64,000 bases of DNA from Pseudomonadota bacterium (lineage in GTDB: Bacteria > Pseudomonadota > Gammaproteobacteria > Burkholderiales > Rhodocyclaceae). Shown piece after piece: positions 26,697-34,815 of the stretch. Position numbers and translations under genes: made by a program. Under the pieces are notes generated by a model that saw only the letters and a program-made list of their open reading frames with translations, had not been told where the DNA came from and searched no databases. Each line of letters opens with the position of its first letter. The first letter of the stretch is position 1. The stretch covers positions 1 to 64,000 of the forward strand of contig JAFEDK010000016.1 of NCBI GenBank assembly GCA_018241665.1, read 5' to 3'.

Positions 26697-27158
26697 ATGG
26701 AGGGCAGGCGGATCTGGGTGGGGGTGCTGGGCCTGTTGCTGGCCGGGCCAGCGCTTGCCGTCTTCAAGTGCACCGGGAGCGATGGCCGGGTGACCTATAC
26801 CGATGTGCCATGTGCTGCTGACAGTCGGGTGCAGGCCGTCGATGGCGCGCATCCGCTGAGTCCGCGGGACGAGGCGGCCGCGCGGCGGCGTGGCGAGCGT
26901 CTGCTCGACGATGCGCAGGCGCTCGATGCGCGCCGCAATGCCGAGGCCGCCGAGCGCCAGCGGCGTTGGGAGGCGGAAAGGCAGGCGGAGCTGACCCAGT
27001 CTCGCGAGCAGGCCAGGGAGGACGCGGAGCATTCGACGGTGGTCTATCCGGCCCCGCTGTATGCGCGTCCATGGCCGCCACCCAGGCCGGTTCAGCCCAA
27101 GCCGAAGCCTGTCCAGAAAGAACGTCCGGCCAGGATGAATGCCTACCCGTTCCGCTGA
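26697..27158 (+). CDS. Secreted DUF4124 domain protein
   Basis: A 153-residue exported protein. A signal peptide (about residues 1-21, ending GPALA) is followed by the short DUF4124 motif VFKCTGSDGRVTYTDVPC, a charged helical stretch rich in Arg, Glu and Ala (about 50-110, possible coiled coil), and a proline-rich tail with a PKPKPVQKER segment. I prefer ATG 26697 because GGAGG lies 5 bp upstream; ATG 26685 is also in frame. The function of this common betaproteobacterial family is unknown. Its end overlaps the convergent gene by 16 bp. Confidence 0.75.
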   Translation: MEGRRIWVGVLGLLLAGPALAVFKCTGSDGRVTYTDVPCAADSRVQAVDGAHPLSPRDEAAARRRGERLLDDAQALDARRNAEAAERQRRWEAERQAELTQSREQAREDAEHSTVVYPAPLYARPWPPPRPVQPKPKPVQKERPARMNAYPFR

Positions 27159-27814
27159 TCCGGCAGGACGCGAATCTGGGGGGTGAGGGGTGAAGCCGTT
27201 TCGGCGAGATCGCCGTCGTGAAGGATCAGCAGACGAACCGGATGCTGGCTGAGGTTGTGGTGCAGGCTCGCTTGCAGCGCGTCCATGACGCGAGCCGCGG
27301 CGCCTTCGACTGGTGAGTCCAGCACGATCAGCGTGGGGCGCCGGGGGCGCCAGTCGGAGAGGGCGGCGAGGCGGGCCTCATCCACCGCGGTCAGCCAGGC
27401 GTCATCCCACGGTTCGTCGTTCCGCCGTGGCAGGAACCACAGCAGCGGACGCAGTTGAACGCCAATCCGGTAGGCGATGCCACCGAGGCGGCTGCGCGTG
27501 TCGAGCTGGTGATAGCCGGCCAGGCGGTAGCCGAAGGCATGCACGCGGTGCCGCTGGGTCGGGCTGACGATGGCACAGGCCAGCGGGCAGGGTGCTGCGG
27601 GAAAGCGCCAGGGCAGCAGCGTGGCGCCCGACCCTGCGCCTTCCATGACCCAATCCTGCAAGGCGGCATTCAGCGGCGCCGGGCCGGCATCGTCCGCGGG
27701 CAGGCCGGGGATCGGCTGCAGTGCGGCCGTGTCGTAGCGATCACGCAGGCGTGGCAGCCTCGGTGCCACAGCGACAAGCAGCGCCGTGGCCACTGCCAGC
27801 CCGGCTGTCAGCAC
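27143..27814 (-). CDS. Hypothetical membrane-anchored protein
   Basis: A 223-residue protein I do not recognise. A hydrophobic N-terminal helix (TAGLAVATALLVAVAPRL) looks like an uncleaved anchor. The rest is soluble and includes WRFPAAPCPLACAIVSPTQRHRVHAFGYRL and a late LIVLDSPVEGAAARVMDAL. The start is a GTG at 27814 overlapping the upstream methyltransferase stop by 7 bp, so it is probably translated from the same message. The longer open frame upstream lies within that methyltransferase gene and is rejected. Confidence 0.6.
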   Translation of the reverse strand: MLTAGLAVATALLVAVAPRLPRLRDRYDTAALQPIPGLPADDAGPAPLNAALQDWVMEGAGSGATLLPWRFPAAPCPLACAIVSPTQRHRVHAFGYRLAGYHQLDTRSRLGGIAYRIGVQLRPLLWFLPRRNDEPWDDAWLTAVDEARLAALSDWRPRRPTLIVLDSPVEGAAARVMDALQASLHHNLSQHPVRLLILHDGDLAETASPLTPQIRVLPDQRNG

Positions 27815-28683
27815 GCGAAACGACCCCGCAGCTCGTCGAGGTTGAGTTCCGTCAGGATCGCCTCGATGCGCTCCATCGCGTTCTTGCGCGGCTGGCCGGT
27901 GTGGCGGGCGATGATCAGCTCGTTCTTCATCGAGTGCTCCCAGCCGACCAGCTCGGTCACCGTGACCTGGTAGCCGTGGGCTTCCAGCTGCAGGCAACGC
28001 AGTGCGTTGGTCAGTTGGCTGCCGAATTCCCGCGTGTGGATCGGGTGGCGCCAGATCTCCGACAGGGGCGTCATGCCGAAGCTGGCGTTCTTGTTCTGGC
28101 GCAGCACGCTGGCCACCTCGGCCTGGCAGCAGGGCACCAGCACCACGAAGCGGGCATTCTTGGCGAAGGCGAACTGGATCGCGTCGTCGGTGGCGGTGTT
28201 GCAGGCGTGCAGCGCGGTGACCACGTCGATGCGCTCGGGCAGCTTGGTGGAGCGGGTGGATTCCTCCACGCTCACGTCGAGGAAGCGCATGCGCGGGAAG
28301 CCCAGCCGCTCGGCCAGTTCGCGGGATCGGGCGACCAGCTCGGCGCGGGTCTCGATGCCGTAGACCGTGCCGGCCTCCCTGGCCTTGAGGAACAGGTCGT
28401 AGAGGATGAAGCCCAGGTAGGACTTGCCGGCACCGTGGTCGGCGAGGCTCAGGTCGCCGTGCTGCTCCAGCACCTCGGCGAGCAGCGGCTCGATGAACTG
28501 GTACAGGTGATAGACCTGCTTGAGCTTGCGGCGGCTGTCCTGGTTGAGCTGCCCGTCGCGGGTCAGGATGTGGAGTTCCTTCAGCAACTCGATCGACTGG
28601 CCAGGGCGGATCTCCGGATGGACGGCCGGCTTGGCCTCGGCGGCCGGGCGGGCGGTGCCCGCGGCGGGCTTATTCCTGGCCAT
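27808..28683 (-). CDS. SAM-dependent methyltransferase (Methyltransf_32 type)
   Basis: A 291-residue class I methyltransferase. The SAM motif DHGAGKSYLGF is followed by the acidic strand of motif II (YGIETRAEL), then ALHACNTATDDAI and VLVPCCQAEV. The LHAC...PCC pattern is shared with the gene at 50993 and with eukaryotic METTL25/RRNAD1-like proteins, suggesting an RNA or protein target, which is inference only. The N-terminal extension is rich in Ala, Lys and Pro. ATG 28683 overlaps the DUF1415 gene by 14 bp; ATG 28707 is an alternative. Confidence 0.75.
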   Translation of the reverse strand: MARNKPAAGTARPAAEAKPAVHPEIRPGQSIELLKELHILTRDGQLNQDSRRKLKQVYHLYQFIEPLLAEVLEQHGDLSLADHGAGKSYLGFILYDLFLKAREAGTVYGIETRAELVARSRELAERLGFPRMRFLDVSVEESTRSTKLPERIDVVTALHACNTATDDAIQFAFAKNARFVVLVPCCQAEVASVLRQNKNASFGMTPLSEIWRHPIHTREFGSQLTNALRCLQLEAHGYQVTVTELVGWEHSMKNELIIARHTGQPRKNAMERIEAILTELNLDELRGRFAC

Positions 28684-29233
28684 GCTTCTTGGACTCGGCC
28701 AGGCCAAGGGCTTTCCAGCCGGCGATGCCGAGCTTCTGCAGGGTTTCCATGTTGCGCTCGTAGATCATCTCCGCTTCCGGGAAGGCTTCCACGGCGCGGT
28801 CGATGCTGGCCTCGCGGATCAGGTGCAGGGTCGGATAGGGCGAGCGGTTGGTGTAATTGGTGATGTCGTCCGGCTCGGTGCCTTCGAACTGGAAGTCCGG
28901 GTGGAAGCTGGCGATCTGCAGCACGCCGTCCAGCTCGTGCTCGCTGACGGCCTCGTCGGCGATCTGCACCAGGTCGTTGAAGTCGAGGAAGTCGGGGAAA
29001 AGGGTCGGATGCACCAGCAGCGTGGTATCCGTGACTTCGGGATCGACGGACGCCAGATGGTCCAGTTCCTCGTCCAGTTGCTCAAGGAAGGCGTCGAGGT
29101 GGCGGGCATCGCTGACCACGATGCGGATCTGGTTCTTGACGTAGACCGACTTGGCGAACGGGCACAGGTTGAGGCCGATGACGGCCTTTTCGATCCATTC
29201 GCGGGTCGCGGCGATGATTTCTTCGTGGTTCAT
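28670..29233 (-). CDS. DUF1415 family protein
   Basis: A 187-residue conserved soluble protein of the DUF1415 family, common in beta- and gammaproteobacteria and without an assigned function. It begins NHEEIIAATREWIEKAVIGLNLCPFAKSVY and contains LLVHPTLFPDFLDFND, IASFHPDFQFEGTEPDD and RSPYPTLHLIREAS, all family-typical. ATG 29233 is chosen over the earlier in-frame ATG at 29299, which lies in the promoter region shared with rbgA. It overlaps the downstream methyltransferase start, so the two are coupled. Confidence 0.85.
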   Translation of the reverse strand: MNHEEIIAATREWIEKAVIGLNLCPFAKSVYVKNQIRIVVSDARHLDAFLEQLDEELDHLASVDPEVTDTTLLVHPTLFPDFLDFNDLVQIADEAVSEHELDGVLQIASFHPDFQFEGTEPDDITNYTNRSPYPTLHLIREASIDRAVEAFPEAEMIYERNMETLQKLGIAGWKALGLAESKKHGQE

Positions 29234-29316
29234 GGTGCGGTGTTTCCGGGGATTTCCTTCGAGGGACGCCATTTTGCCCTGATAATGGCGGGCTTTCATT
29301 GATTCAACGCACGCCC

Positions 29317-30240
29317 ATGTCCATCCAGTGGTTTCCCGGTCACATGACGTCCGCCCGCAAGAAGGCGGCGGAGAGCATGGAGCGCATCGATGTGGTCATC
29401 GAGGTGCTCGACGCCCGCCTGCCCGAAGCGAGCAGCAACCCGATGATCCGCGAACTGCGCCTGCATCGCCAGCGGCCGTGCCTGAAGATCCTCAACAAGG
29501 CCGACCTCGCCGATCCGGCGGTGACGGCCCAGTGGATCGCCCACTACAACGCCCAGAAGGGCGTCAATGCGGTGGCGCTGTCGTGCAAGAAGCCCAGCGA
29601 CGTAGCCAAGGTGGTCGGCCTGTGCCGGCCGCTGGCGCCGCACCGCAACGACCGCCTGAAGCCGCTGCGCATGATGATCATGGGCATCCCCAACGTGGGC
29701 AAGTCGACGCTGATGAACGCACTGCTGAAGAAGCGTGTCGCCAAGGTCGGTGATGAGCCGGCGGTGACCAAGAGCCAGCAGATCCTCGACCTGTCGCCGA
29801 CCGCGACCCTCATCGACACGCCGGGCATGATGTGGCCGAAGATCGAGCACGATTCCGACGGCTTCATGCTGGCCGCAAGCCACGCAATCGGCCGCAACGC
29901 GGTGATCGACGAGGAGGTGGCGAACTTCCTCGGTGATTTGTTGCTGGCCCGTTATCCCGTCCTGGTCGCCAAGCGTTACGGGATCGCTGTTGAGGGTCTG
30001 GATGGTCCGGCGCTGGTGGAAGCGATCGCCCAGCGCCGCGGCTGCCGCCTGAAGGGGGGCGCGCTGGACATCGAGAAGGCCTCGCTGATCCTGCTGCAGG
30101 ACTACCGCGATGGCGCCCTCGGCCGCGTCAGCCTGGAAACGCCGACGACCCGTGCCGCGATGATGGAGGCCCACGCCGCCATGCGGGCCGCAGCCGCGGC
30201 GGCGAAGGAAGACGAGCGGGATCCGGACGCCGACGAGTGA
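29317..30240 (+). CDS. rbgA: Ribosome biogenesis GTPase RbgA/YlqF
   Basis: Circularly permuted GTPase of 307 residues that helps late assembly of the 50S subunit. It begins SIQWFPGHMTSARKK, the family signature. The G4 motif (NKAD) comes before the G1 P-loop (GIPNVGKST), followed by G3 DTPGMMWPK, the permuted order that defines the family. ATG 29317 is chosen, not the in-frame TTG at 29299. It is divergent from the DUF1415 gene; a REP element lies downstream. Confidence 0.93.
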   Translation: MSIQWFPGHMTSARKKAAESMERIDVVIEVLDARLPEASSNPMIRELRLHRQRPCLKILNKADLADPAVTAQWIAHYNAQKGVNAVALSCKKPSDVAKVVGLCRPLAPHRNDRLKPLRMMIMGIPNVGKSTLMNALLKKRVAKVGDEPAVTKSQQILDLSPTATLIDTPGMMWPKIEHDSDGFMLAASHAIGRNAVIDEEVANFLGDLLLARYPVLVAKRYGIAVEGLDGPALVEAIAQRRGCRLKGGALDIEKASLILLQDYRDGALGRVSLETPTTRAAMMEAHAAMRAAAAAAKEDERDPDADE

Positions 30241-30357
30241 GGGCGTAGCGAGGAATAGCCATGGAGGGTCTCCTCCAACGGGGCTGACCTCGCGTGAGCG
30301 CTGAGCTTTCGAGAGCGGATTTCTCTTGGGGGCTGATTGCCTGCAGAGGTTGATTTC

Positions 30358-30430
30358 CCGTGGGGGCGAATTCATTCGCCCTTCGGATGCTGATTAACCT
30401 CCGCGGGCGAATGAATTCGCCCCCACGGGG
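30358..30430. repeat. REP/BIME-like palindromic pair, copy 2
   Basis: GGGCGAATTCATTCGCCC (30364-30381) and GGGCGAATGAATTCGCCC (30405-30422), 23 bp apart, with outer arms CCGTGGG/CCCACGG. It lies in the 298-bp gap between the convergent rbgA and methyltransferase genes, where I see nothing else. Confidence 0.9.
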
Positions 30431-30538
30431 GGTGTCCTTAGGGGCAGATGCGCGCTCCGGAGATCTCCCAAACCACTCCGCGCTTCTCTCCGCCCAGGCC
30501 TTCGCTACAGCAGCCTGGGCAGCCAAGTCCAGCCTGCC

Positions 30539-31564
30539 TCAAACCCGCAGCAGTACCGTCTTCAGCGGTGGATTGCCATCCGGGCTCGGGAAGTCTTCCT
30601 CCGGAGTGATCCACTCCAGTTCACGCACCTCGCGCCCGGCCTTGCGGGTGCTGCGAACCAGCTGGTCGGCCCATGCGTCGCGGTTGACCTGGGCGACGTT
30701 GTTGCAGCACACCAGCGTGCCGCCTTCGGCCGTACACAGCAGGGCCGGCTTGAGCAGGGCCGGGTAGTCGTTGATCAGGTCCACCACGCCGAACGCACTC
30801 TTGGCGTAGCGGGGCGGGTCGAGGAAGACCAGGTCGAAGCTATGTTTTTCCAGTTCGGGAAAGGGTGGCATGCGCTTGCCGCGCACCATCTTCGGCTGCC
30901 CGATGCCGGACAGCTGGCGCAGGGCCGCGAAGGCGTCGCTCTTCACGAAGCGCAGGCGGATCGGCAGTTCGTTGAGGCGCGCATTGGCCTTGCCCACCGA
31001 CAGGCTGGATTCGGCGAAGTCCACGTTCACCACGTGGCGGGCGCCGGCCTTGGCCGCAGCGACGCCGACGCCGCAGGTGTAGGCGAACACGTTGAGCACC
31101 GATTTGCCGGTGGCTTCCGCCATCACCTTGCGGCGTGCCGCACGCAGGTCGAGGAACAGCCAAGGGTCCTGCCCGGCATGGCGGGCCTGTATGTTGTACT
31201 TGACCCCCAGTTCGGTGAATTCCCGCAGGGCTTCGGCCTTGGCGAGTTGCGCGGGCGGCAGCGGATTGCTGATGCGCGAGTTGGAGTGGCTGCGGTCGTT
31301 GTAGATCAGGTCAAGGCCCGGACAGGCTTCGGCGTAGAAAGCGGTGACGGTTTCTTCTTCGGCCAGGCTCAGCGGGCTGTGGAAAGTCTGTACGAGAAGC
31401 AGGTCGCCGTAGCGGTCCACGGTGAGGCCGGGGCGGCCTTCCACGGTGCCATGGAAGAGCCGGTAGGCGTTGGTCTGTTCGGCTTCCAGGCGGGTAATCA
31501 GTTCACGGCGGGCAGTGACAGCCTGCGCCAGGGCAGGGACGAGGGCGGCGGAGCGTTCTGGCAT
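30539..31564 (-). CDS. Class I SAM-dependent rRNA methyltransferase (RlmI-like)
   Basis: A 341-residue RNA methyltransferase of the RlmI/RlmK group. It has GRPGLTVDRYGDLLLVQTF (N-terminal EEHEA-like domain), VLNVFAYTCGVGVAAAKAGA (SAM motif I), and the catalytic DPPRYAKS motif. It lacks an N-terminal PUA domain, unlike E. coli RlmI. The likely target is a 23S rRNA base, but the site is not predictable from sequence. Confidence 0.85.
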   Translation of the reverse strand: MPERSAALVPALAQAVTARRELITRLEAEQTNAYRLFHGTVEGRPGLTVDRYGDLLLVQTFHSPLSLAEEETVTAFYAEACPGLDLIYNDRSHSNSRISNPLPPAQLAKAEALREFTELGVKYNIQARHAGQDPWLFLDLRAARRKVMAEATGKSVLNVFAYTCGVGVAAAKAGARHVVNVDFAESSLSVGKANARLNELPIRLRFVKSDAFAALRQLSGIGQPKMVRGKRMPPFPELEKHSFDLVFLDPPRYAKSAFGVVDLINDYPALLKPALLCTAEGGTLVCCNNVAQVNRDAWADQLVRSTRKAGREVRELEWITPEEDFPSPDGNPPLKTVLLRV

Positions 31565-31598
31565 GGTGGCGATTCAGCGAGTGGCGTTGTTGTATGGC

Positions 31599-33119
31599 TC
31601 AGAGGCCGAAGAATTCTCGGATCTTCTTGCCCAGGGCGGCGACTTCCGAGCCCCGGTTGGCATTCTGGCCGGTTTTGTCCTCAGCATACCCCCTTTCCAG
31701 GGCCTGGAAATGACTGAGGCGTTGTTCGAGGATGGACGACATGCCCTCGGCGAGCTCCGGGCGGCCGCGGATGATGTGCTCGAAGCCAGCCTTGTCGAGA
31801 CGGTAGGCCTCGACGTCGGTGGCAGCGATCACGGTGGCGCGGCGGGGGGCGCCGGTCATCAGGCCGAGCTCACCGAAGACGCTGCCTGGGCCGCGCTTTT
31901 CGAGCAGGCGCGGCGGGCTGCCGTCGGCGGGTTGCCACCAGGCTTCGGCCTCGCCGCTGACGATGATGTACAGCCAGTGGGCGATGGCGCCCTGGCGGGT
32001 CATGATGTCGCCGCGGGCGAAGGGTGCGTTGACGAGGCGGCTGGCCAGTTCCAGTTGCTCCGCTTCGGACAGGCGCGAGAACAGGTCGATCTGGGCGATA
32101 GCCTGTTGGCGCCGGTTCAGTTCGCGGGCGCGGACCTCCTCTCGATGGGCTTCGCCTTCGGCGACCAGGTGGATGGTCTGGTCGCTGACCGCCAGGCGCA
32201 GGCCTTCCCGCTGCAGTGCGGCGAGGATGTGGTGGCGGACTTCCGAGTCGGTCGCCTCGTCGGGGCCCGGGTCCGTCAGCCAGTAGCGCACCGCGTAATG
32301 GGCATAGCCCGGACCGAAGTTGAGCAGCAGGCACTGGGGCGCCGGGGTGGCGCTGACGTTGGGGATGCGGGCGGTGGAGATGTCCTGCAGCACGGTGCCC
32401 GTCACGCGGCCCGGTGGTACCGACAGATCCACGTCGAAGCCGATGCTGCGCCGTTGCAGCGGCAGGGTCTGGCGCTTGTTGCAGATCAGCGCGTAGCGGT
32501 TCTTCATCAGGTGGCTGTTGGGCACCAGCACCCGCTCGCCGCTGCGGCAGATGACCGCGGTGTAGCGCCACTGGATGTCGCTGACGCGGCCGGCGAGGTC
32601 GTCCATCTGGATCCAGTCGCCGATCTCCAGGGAGTTGTCCATTTGCAGGGCCAGACCGCCGAGCAGGTTGCCGAGGGTTTCCTGCATCGAGATGGCTACT
32701 ACCGCGGTGAGCACCGCCGAGGTGGTCAGCAGGTGAGACAGCTGCATGCCCGCAAGATTAAGGCGCAGGAAGGCCCAGGCCACGTAGCCGATGATGACCA
32801 GGATGTCACCGAGGATGCCGGAGATGCGGATGCCGATCCGCGGCAGCACGACGTCGAACAGGGCCAGGCCCAGGTAGCGGATCACCGCCAGCCCTTCGCC
32901 GAACACCGCCATCTGACGCAGCCAGTGCAGTGCGGCCGCTTCCACATGCCCTTCCAGGCTGCCGGCCAGCAGGTCGCCGAGCAGGCAGGCGGTGAAGAAC
33001 ACGCCGGTATTGACGAGGGAGCGCCGCCAGCTGCGCAACGGGCCGAAGATCAGTGCGCCGCCGACGATCATCAGCAGGATGGCGAAGGGCGCCTCCGGGC
33101 TCAGCAGGGGAATGTGCAT
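31599..33119 (-). CDS. MscS-type channel with C-terminal cyclic-nucleotide-binding domain
   Basis: A 506-residue membrane protein. Membrane helices cover about residues 8-150. The MscS pore helix and beta domain follow (LTAVVAISMQETLGNLLGGLALQMDNSLEIGDWIQMDDLAGRVSDIQWRYT), with an alpha/beta domain to about 330. Residues ~345-480 form a cNMP-binding fold with the phosphate-binding cassette FGELGLMTGAPRRATV. Such fusions are known as bCNG-like channels in which ligand can modulate gating. Whether this one gates with cAMP, c-di-GMP or nothing is unknown. It appears monocistronic. Confidence 0.85.
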   Translation of the reverse strand: MHIPLLSPEAPFAILLMIVGGALIFGPLRSWRRSLVNTGVFFTACLLGDLLAGSLEGHVEAAALHWLRQMAVFGEGLAVIRYLGLALFDVVLPRIGIRISGILGDILVIIGYVAWAFLRLNLAGMQLSHLLTTSAVLTAVVAISMQETLGNLLGGLALQMDNSLEIGDWIQMDDLAGRVSDIQWRYTAVICRSGERVLVPNSHLMKNRYALICNKRQTLPLQRRSIGFDVDLSVPPGRVTGTVLQDISTARIPNVSATPAPQCLLLNFGPGYAHYAVRYWLTDPGPDEATDSEVRHHILAALQREGLRLAVSDQTIHLVAEGEAHREEVRARELNRRQQAIAQIDLFSRLSEAEQLELASRLVNAPFARGDIMTRQGAIAHWLYIIVSGEAEAWWQPADGSPPRLLEKRGPGSVFGELGLMTGAPRRATVIAATDVEAYRLDKAGFEHIIRGRPELAEGMSSILEQRLSHFQALERGYAEDKTGQNANRGSEVAALGKKIREFFGL

Positions 33120-33221
33120 GGTCTCGGGATGCCGCTCTGGTGCGGCATCATGATCGGTGGGGCAATGGGAAACAGCCCCGCGCCTCTCGCGAGGGGCGGG
33201 GCCGGCGGTGTTTGGCGGAGG

Positions 33222-33632
33222 CTAGAGTGCGGCGCGCAGGCGGGCCGCCATCTCGTCGAGTTCGACGCGGCTCGGCGCGGTGGCTGGCCACACCCCGGGC
33301 AGCTTGTCGCCGGTCACGCGGGGCAGCACGTGGAGGTGGAAGTGGAAGACGGTCTGGCCGCCGGCCACTTCGTTGGCCTGGAACAGGGATACGCCTTCGC
33401 AGCCCGCGGCTTCCCGCACCGCCTTGGCGACCCGCGTGGTGGTGCGGAACACCGCTTCGGCGAGTTCGTCTTCAAGGGTGTAGATGTTCTCCCGGTGGGG
33501 CTTGGCGATGACCAGCGTATGGCCGGGGTTGCCGGCCATGATGTTCATGAAGGCGAGGGTGTGCTCATCCTCGTAAACCTTCGATGCGGGCAGCTCGCCG
33601 CGCACGATGCGGCAGAAAATGCAGTCGTCCAT
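33222..33632 (-). CDS. HIT family hydrolase
   Basis: A 136-residue histidine-triad protein. The catalytic triad HFHLHVLPR is present, and the N-terminal CIFC pair with the IVRGELPASKVYEDE segment is typical of bacterial HIT/HinT-related proteins that hydrolyse nucleotide phosphoramidates or dinucleoside polyphosphates. It appears to be a single gene, 102 bp from the MscS-like gene on the same strand. Confidence 0.9.
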   Translation of the reverse strand: MDDCIFCRIVRGELPASKVYEDEHTLAFMNIMAGNPGHTLVIAKPHRENIYTLEDELAEAVFRTTTRVAKAVREAAGCEGVSLFQANEVAGGQTVFHFHLHVLPRVTGDKLPGVWPATAPSRVELDEMAARLRAAL

Positions 33633-33703
33633 GGGTCTCTCTCCTTGTGATGTGTTCTTGTCGTGCCGTGTGCGGGCGATGTCCTGATGCTGGGGCTAAC
33701 CTT

Positions 33704-33774
33704 CCCGTGGGGGCGAATTCATTTGTCCTCAGTCGGTTGAATGAAGTCCGCGGGCGAATGAATTCGCCCCAGCG
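33704..33774. repeat. REP/BIME-like palindromic pair, copy 3 (degenerate left half)
   Basis: The right palindrome GGGCGAATGAATTCGCCC is intact. The left half reads GGGCGAATTCATTTGTCC and has lost its symmetry. The outer arm CCGTGGG is kept on the left but changed on the right. It is 3 bp from the stop of the thioredoxin-like gene. Confidence 0.8.
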
Positions 33775-33776
33775 AG

Positions 33777-34169
33777 TTAGTCTTCTGCCCGGTCGGCCAG
33801 GGCCCTGCGCAGGTTGTATTCGTCTTGCCAGCTTTTGCGCAAGGGGTCGGCGTGGGCGTAGTGGCGGCTTTCTTCCGGGCTCTGGGCGTGGAAGGTTTCG
33901 ACGGTGCGCTGCAGCAGGTGGTGGTGCGGCAGCATCGTACCGAAGAACAGCACGTCCTCGGCGCGCTGGATCAGCACGGTGGGGAAGTTCTCGACATCGT
34001 AGTCATCGAGCAGGTCGGCTTCGTCTTCCACGTCGAGCCACAGGAAGCGGGCGTTCGGGAAGTGCTCGGCCATGGCTTCGAAGCCGGCGCGGTAGTCGCG
34101 GCAGGTGCCGCACCAGGCGGCGCACAGGCAGGCGACGAGGAATTCGGGCGTGTCGGTCGGGGTCGTCAT
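33777..34169 (-). CDS. Thioredoxin-family protein
   Basis: A 130-residue thioredoxin-fold protein with the redox motif W-C-G-T-C (AAWCGTCRDY) and the cis-Pro loop NFPTVLIQ. There is no signal peptide, so it is cytoplasmic. ATG 34169 gives a compact protein and overlaps the upstream small gene by 4 bp (ATGA), implying translation coupled to that cysteine-containing protein, which might be its partner (inference). Confidence 0.85.
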   Translation of the reverse strand: MTTPTDTPEFLVACLCAAWCGTCRDYRAGFEAMAEHFPNARFLWLDVEDEADLLDDYDVENFPTVLIQRAEDVLFFGTMLPHHHLLQRTVETFHAQSPEESRHYAHADPLRKSWQDEYNLRRALADRAED

Positions 34170-34420
34170 GGGTCGGTCTTGTCCGGAGGGGCAGGGGCGG
34201 GCGCTGCCGGGGCGCTTTCCAGGGCGATCCACTTCAGCCACTGGCCGCAGGCGTTGCGCGGGCCGCGGCGGCTGGTGCCGTGCCAGGGGCCTTCCTGGCA
34301 GGGGCCGCGGTCGTTGTCCTCATCGTATTCGACGGTGTCGGGCTCGGCACCGGGCCGCCGTTCGCCACCCCAGCGGTTGCAGCTGAGGCAGCGGCGACGT
34401 TCTGCAGACTGGGTGGCCAA
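34166..34420 (-). CDS. Small cysteine-containing hypothetical protein
   Basis: An 84-residue hydrophilic protein with CLSC near the N-terminus and later cysteines in GPCQEGPWHGTSRRGPRNAC. The spacing suggests a small zinc- or metal-binding fold, though I do not recognise the family. The end is rich in Ala and Pro. It overlaps the thioredoxin gene by 4 bp and starts 18 bp after the upstream gene's stop, so the three small genes form one transcription unit. Its operon fit and the conserved-looking Cys pattern favour a real gene. Confidence 0.6.
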   Translation of the reverse strand: MATQSAERRRCLSCNRWGGERRPGAEPDTVEYDEDNDRGPCQEGPWHGTSRRGPRNACGQWLKWIALESAPAAPAPAPPDKTDP

Positions 34421-34438
34421 GGCGAAGTTCCGCGCCGC

Positions 34439-34762
34439 TCAATCGTCCAGCGTTGTCGAGGAGAGCAGGGTGCCGTCCTCGGCGTAGTCCATCAGCGTGG
34501 TTTCCTCGTCGATCACCTGCACGACCTTGGCCTGCTGCAGGGCGCCGCTCGGGTAGTAGCTGTAGTGGTGGGCGGATTCGATCTCGCCGTAGACGACCTT
34601 CTCGCAGGTGGTCATGCGCTCGGCTGCGTCGTAGTAGGCGCGGTAGAAGGTGATGCGATTGCGCAGGTCCGCTTCTTCCAGCGGCGAGGTGAGGTTCAGC
34701 GGCAGGCTGACGCCGCTGTAGGTGACGAAGTGACGGACGGTGCTGGCGGTCTCGGTGCTCAT
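34439..34762 (-). CDS. Conserved hypothetical protein (DUF6156-like)
   Basis: A 107-residue soluble protein beginning STETASTVRHFVTYSGVSLPL, with NRITFYRAYYDAAERM and a C-terminal half containing HYSYYPSGALQQAKV and two related short segments (DEETTLMDYAEDG). It resembles a small conserved proteobacterial family (I believe DUF6156) of unknown function. The frame is open far upstream through the transporter gene, but ATG 34762 is the first start outside it that gives the conserved beginning; an in-frame ATG a few codons upstream is possible. Confidence 0.65.
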   Translation of the reverse strand: MSTETASTVRHFVTYSGVSLPLNLTSPLEEADLRNRITFYRAYYDAAERMTTCEKVVYGEIESAHHYSYYPSGALQQAKVVQVIDEETTLMDYAEDGTLLSSTTLDD

Positions 34763-34815
34763 GGCGTCATAAGGCGGGTGTGGGTGGTGTCCCGCCATTA
34801 TGACGCGCTGCCGCA

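Noticed and set aside
31470-33650. 726-codon open frame opposite the MscS-like channel and HIT gene
   Set aside because: It crosses two firmly assigned genes on the other strand and shows only the Gly/Ala/Arg/Gln-rich composition expected of an antisense frame.
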